This document shows, one piece after another, positions 60,815-64,000 of a stretch of DNA of 64,000 nucleotides; positions within the stretch are counted from its first letter, which is position 1, and each line of letters begins with the position of its first letter. This DNA comes from Xestospongia bergquistia (Eukaryota > Porifera > Demospongiae > Haplosclerida > Petrosiidae), in the NCBI GenBank assembly GCA_963965975.1, contig OZ014412.1, positions 8,308,708-8,372,707 on the forward strand. The letters run 5' to 3'. The position numbers and the translations under genes were made by a program. The notes beneath the pieces were generated by a model that worked only from the letters and a program-made list of their open reading frames with translations, had not been told where the DNA came from and ran no database searches.

Positions 60815-63800
60815 CATTAAGTTGGTCTTATACATACTTGACAGATTTATATTCCACTATAATTAAATCCATTAAACAGCACTATGTATTCTATACTTTT
60901 AAATACATACAATATAATAAATTAATACTTGCTATTAGTAATGTAAATAAAATATAACAACTGTTTATCAGTTTACTTTGCTGGTTACTATGGGGATGTC
61001 TTCACGACCATTATCAGACATAAATATGGCCACTACTCAGTTTTCTTAATTTCCCACATACATGTGAATGTTTTCTCAATTCCTCTAAGTCTAGAGTGTG
61101 TTCTACATTTATTAGTTTATTCAGCTGGCCTATTCCATAGTTTCTGACAAAGGTTCAGTTCTTTTCAAGGCAACTATTGTTGCTGTAAAATGTTAAGAAT
61201 ATTCTACAAATTAAAAAAATTGTACAAATCAAGGAGATCAAAAATTCTAAATATAATGCAGTTGCATGCATAGTATAAAGTCAGACCATTCACGATAACT
61301 TGACCTTTGTTTTTCTAACAACATAACTTTACCTTTTCTTGTTCAAATTCTAATTATAAGATACCAAATAAGTTCAATACAACAATCATGTGTAGTGCTA
61401 GCTCATGTAGCTACTTAATTAACAGTTCCAAGTTATTATTGTTCTATTTACATAAGGGAATATCACATGTTAGAAACTTGATGAAGCCATTAGTGATTTA
61501 CAAAGTCAAAGTAGTCTTTATTAACAGAAATATCACAGTCACAGTACTTTTACCAGCTAGTGCAAACTTTTTGTAGAATTGAATGAATTCTACAAAATTT
61601 TAATTTTATGAAATTTTGCTTTCTATGAAGCTAAATTTTATTGGTTCTTGGTATGCGGGATGTTCAAATTAAGTAGATATTACATTGTATTAGTAGCAAA
61701 AAAAACAAGTTAGACATATCAGAGTGATTACTGCCAAATAAAATTAGACTATATATACATACATATGCACAATACTTTCATGTTAAAGTTGGAAGAGGTA
61801 CTGTCAATGATTTAGAGGGAGATTATTCTTTATTTGGAGCTGCTACCAGTGAGGTATTTTATAATTTGGAGAGGGTACTGTCAATAATTTAGAAAATGTA
61901 TTATAATGATGATTCACTTGAGACCTACTTAGTCAATCAGTTTACAGTCTATCAAATGAATGTTGGTTTATGTTCATTAAGTTATAGTAGTACTTACTAC
62001 ACACTCTCATTTAGGTTGATAAAAGTATATTCCACTATAAATAAATTCATTAAACAGTACTTTAAATACACACAGTACAATAAATTAGTACTTACTATTA
62101 GTAATGTAAACAACATACAACATCTATGTTATCAGTTTACTTTGTTGGTTACTACAGGGATGTCTTCATGACCAGTTTACTTCTTATCAGAAATATGACC
62201 ACTACCCAGTTTTCTTAGCTTCCCACTATAAATGTGAATGTTTTCTCAATTCCTCTAATTAAGTCTATAGCTAAGATATGTTTGGATGTTATAAGTTTAT
62301 TTAGCTGGCTTATTGCATAGTTCCTGACAAGGTTTAGTTCTTTTGAAGGCAACTATGGGCATGTTCCATGTTATCAGTGATCCTCCCATGGGGATGTTTT
62401 ATCTCTTTAAATCTAGTTCCCTCTAAGCTTATGATATGTTCAGGTGTCAATATTATCTGACTTTGTAATTACTCAAAACCACAATAGTCATGTCTATCTA
62501 CAATATCAATGACTTCTCACATCCAAAGCATTGAGCAATAATATATTAATTGTATGAAGACTTGTATGTTCAATCCACTTTGATATTAATGTGTATGCTT
62601 ATAGAATCAAATGTATACTTTATAATCTCTCAGTAACAAATGTAAGATAATTAATCATAATAAATAGCTGTATTAGTTATTTACAGTTAAGTTGACAGGT
62701 TGTAGTCCTCTTACTAGATCAACATCAGGTGATAAACCTAGTGATAATATAAAGGATCTCTAGTGACATTACGTGTACTTCATCCCCTCCATTAAAGTGA
62801 TTCAGTAGGTGTAAGTAAAGATAATATGTCTGATGATCTATTTCCAATAGATATTGAACTATAAGAAACAAATTAAAACATGTCACTAAATGGTACTAGG
62901 CTAAGTGTAAAATATAGATGCTGAAAGTACGGAGGGATCTAAAAATTTGTTAAACCTTAGAAAAATAGATCCTGGCTGTAAAATGTAAAGGATGTTTTAC
63001 AGATTTAAAAATTATATAAATTAAAAGGATTGAAAGTTCTGAGTATAGCACAATTGTATGTGTAGCATAAAGTCACAATGTTCACAATAACTTTGACCTT
63101 TGTTTTTCTAACAGCATAACTTTACCTTTTTTTTGTTAAATTCTAATTATAAGGTACTAAATTAGCTCAATATCACTACTGGATCATGTGTACTGCTACT
63201 TTATGCAGCTGTTGACAGTTCTAAAGTTATTATAGCTTTATTGACATAAGGGCATGTATAAATTCACATGTTAGAATTACATGAAACATTACAAGAACAA
63301 AGTAGTCTTTATTAACAGAAATAACACAATCACAATACTTTAACCAGGTAGTACAGCCTATCAAATGAATTCTGGTTTTGAGCAGCACCATTTTTTGTAA
63401 ACACAAGGAAGGAAATTTATCATGAATGTGCCAGTAAAGATGTCTTCATTTTTGTTTTTTTTTGGCATTTTAATTTTTTCAAATATTTTAATTACTTGTT
63501 GTATACTACAGTACAGACCTGGTGTCAATATTATCTGACTTCACAGCTACCCAAAACCACAATATTCATGTCTACAATGCCAATGACTTAATAAAATTAA
63601 TGACTTAACAATTTAATAACGTGCATGCTTATAGAATCCAATGTACTGTATTTTTAATACAATCTCTCTGCAACAAATGTAAGATAATTAATGATAATAA
63701 ATAGCTGTATTAGTTACTTACAATTAAGTTGACTACTAGATCAACATCAGGTGATAAACCTGATCATATAAAAGAATGTCTAATGATGTTAAATGTAGTT

Positions 63801-63980
63801 TATCCTTTCCATTAAATTGATTACTAGGATCAGTAGGTGCATAGGTTCAATTTGAAGTAAACGTAATATGTCTGCTGATTTGTTTCCAATAAATATTGAA
63901 CTATAAGAAACCAATTAAAACATGTCACTAAATAGTACTGCACACTAGCACCTCTGTAGGAGAGATGCTGAAAGCATTGA
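60815..63980. repeat. Array of diverged local non-coding duplications
   Basis: Several blocks recur in direct orientation. Block A is at about 60815-61180 and 61967-62355 (both with ATGTGAATGTTTTCTCAATT). Block B is at about 61188-61560 and 62978-63358 (GACCTTTGTTTTTCTAACA, AAAGTAGTCTTTATTAACAG). Block C is at about 62450-62940 and 63520-63990 (AAATGTAAGATAATTAAT, CTAGATCAACATCAGGTGAT). By eye the pairs are roughly 75-85% alike. No reading frame is conserved across copies, so this is either a decayed tandem duplication or pieces of one unknown element. It may run past the window end. Confidence 0.75.
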
Positions 63981-64000
63981 GGGATTTGCAAATTTGTTAA

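Noticed and set aside
61388-62171. Two small frames in the 61-62 kb region
   Set aside because: They lie in duplicated non-coding blocks, and the frame is not kept between the copies.

Overview
The window is nuclear DNA of an early-branching animal, most probably a demosponge of the Amphimedon type. This rests on several features. Genes are dense, split by many short GT-AG introns (some about 45 bp) and set in AT-rich sequence. The gene set is animal: nicastrin, Golgi pH regulator, an H2A.X histone with a metazoan stem-loop, and motile-cilium proteins. There is also a kinase / coiled-coil / Kelch fusion of a kind I associate with sponge kinome expansions. The species call is inference.

Layout. 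0.5-10.1 kb (-): DLEC1/CFAP81. 10.2-11.0 (-): sterol C5-desaturase (SC5D), head-to-head with 11.2-15.0 (+) protoporphyrinogen oxidase (PPOX). 15.0-17.5: mobile-element debris (GIY-YIG/Penelope-like remnant, non-LTR reverse transcriptase remnant). 17.7-24.0 (+): nicastrin. 24.6-35.1 (+): three tandem Golgi-type carbohydrate sulfotransferases; copies 1 and 2 are almost the same in the catalytic exon and unrelated in the stem. 35.2-36.4 (+): DUSP23. 36.5-37.3 (-): RNA polymerase subunit RPB8 (POLR2H), divergent by 96 bp from 37.4-41.3 (+) Golgi pH regulator (GPR89). 41.6-42.1 (+): histone H2A.X. 43.0-45.5 (+): intronless kinase / coiled-coil / Kelch protein. 46.0-46.4 (+): small membrane protein. 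46.8-48.7 (-): secreted-then-anchored type I glycoprotein. 49.4-51.0 (-): SAXO, divergent from 51.2-54.2 (+) SLC35F3/4-like transporter. 54.8-56.7 (-): NAA50. 58.1-59.6 (+): endonuclease/exonuclease/phosphatase-fold protein of unknown role. 59.6-64.0: no gene seen, but a set of diverged local duplications.

These are mostly unrelated housekeeping and cell-biology genes packed closely together. Recurring themes are the secretory pathway (nicastrin, sulfotransferases, Golgi pH regulator), cilia (DLEC1, SAXO) and compact divergent promoters.

The most notable observations are: the sulfotransferase cluster, with homogenised catalytic exons and fast-changing, repeat-built stems; the kinase/Kelch fusion; an H2A.X gene with both a histone stem-loop and a downstream poly(A) signal; a strand-specific association of (CT)n tracts with 3' splice sites; an internally deleted hAT element with a perfect 8-bp target duplication; and several fold-back elements inside introns. 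No tRNA, rRNA or CRISPR array was seen. All exon limits were read by eye from splice consensus and homology recall, without alignment tools.
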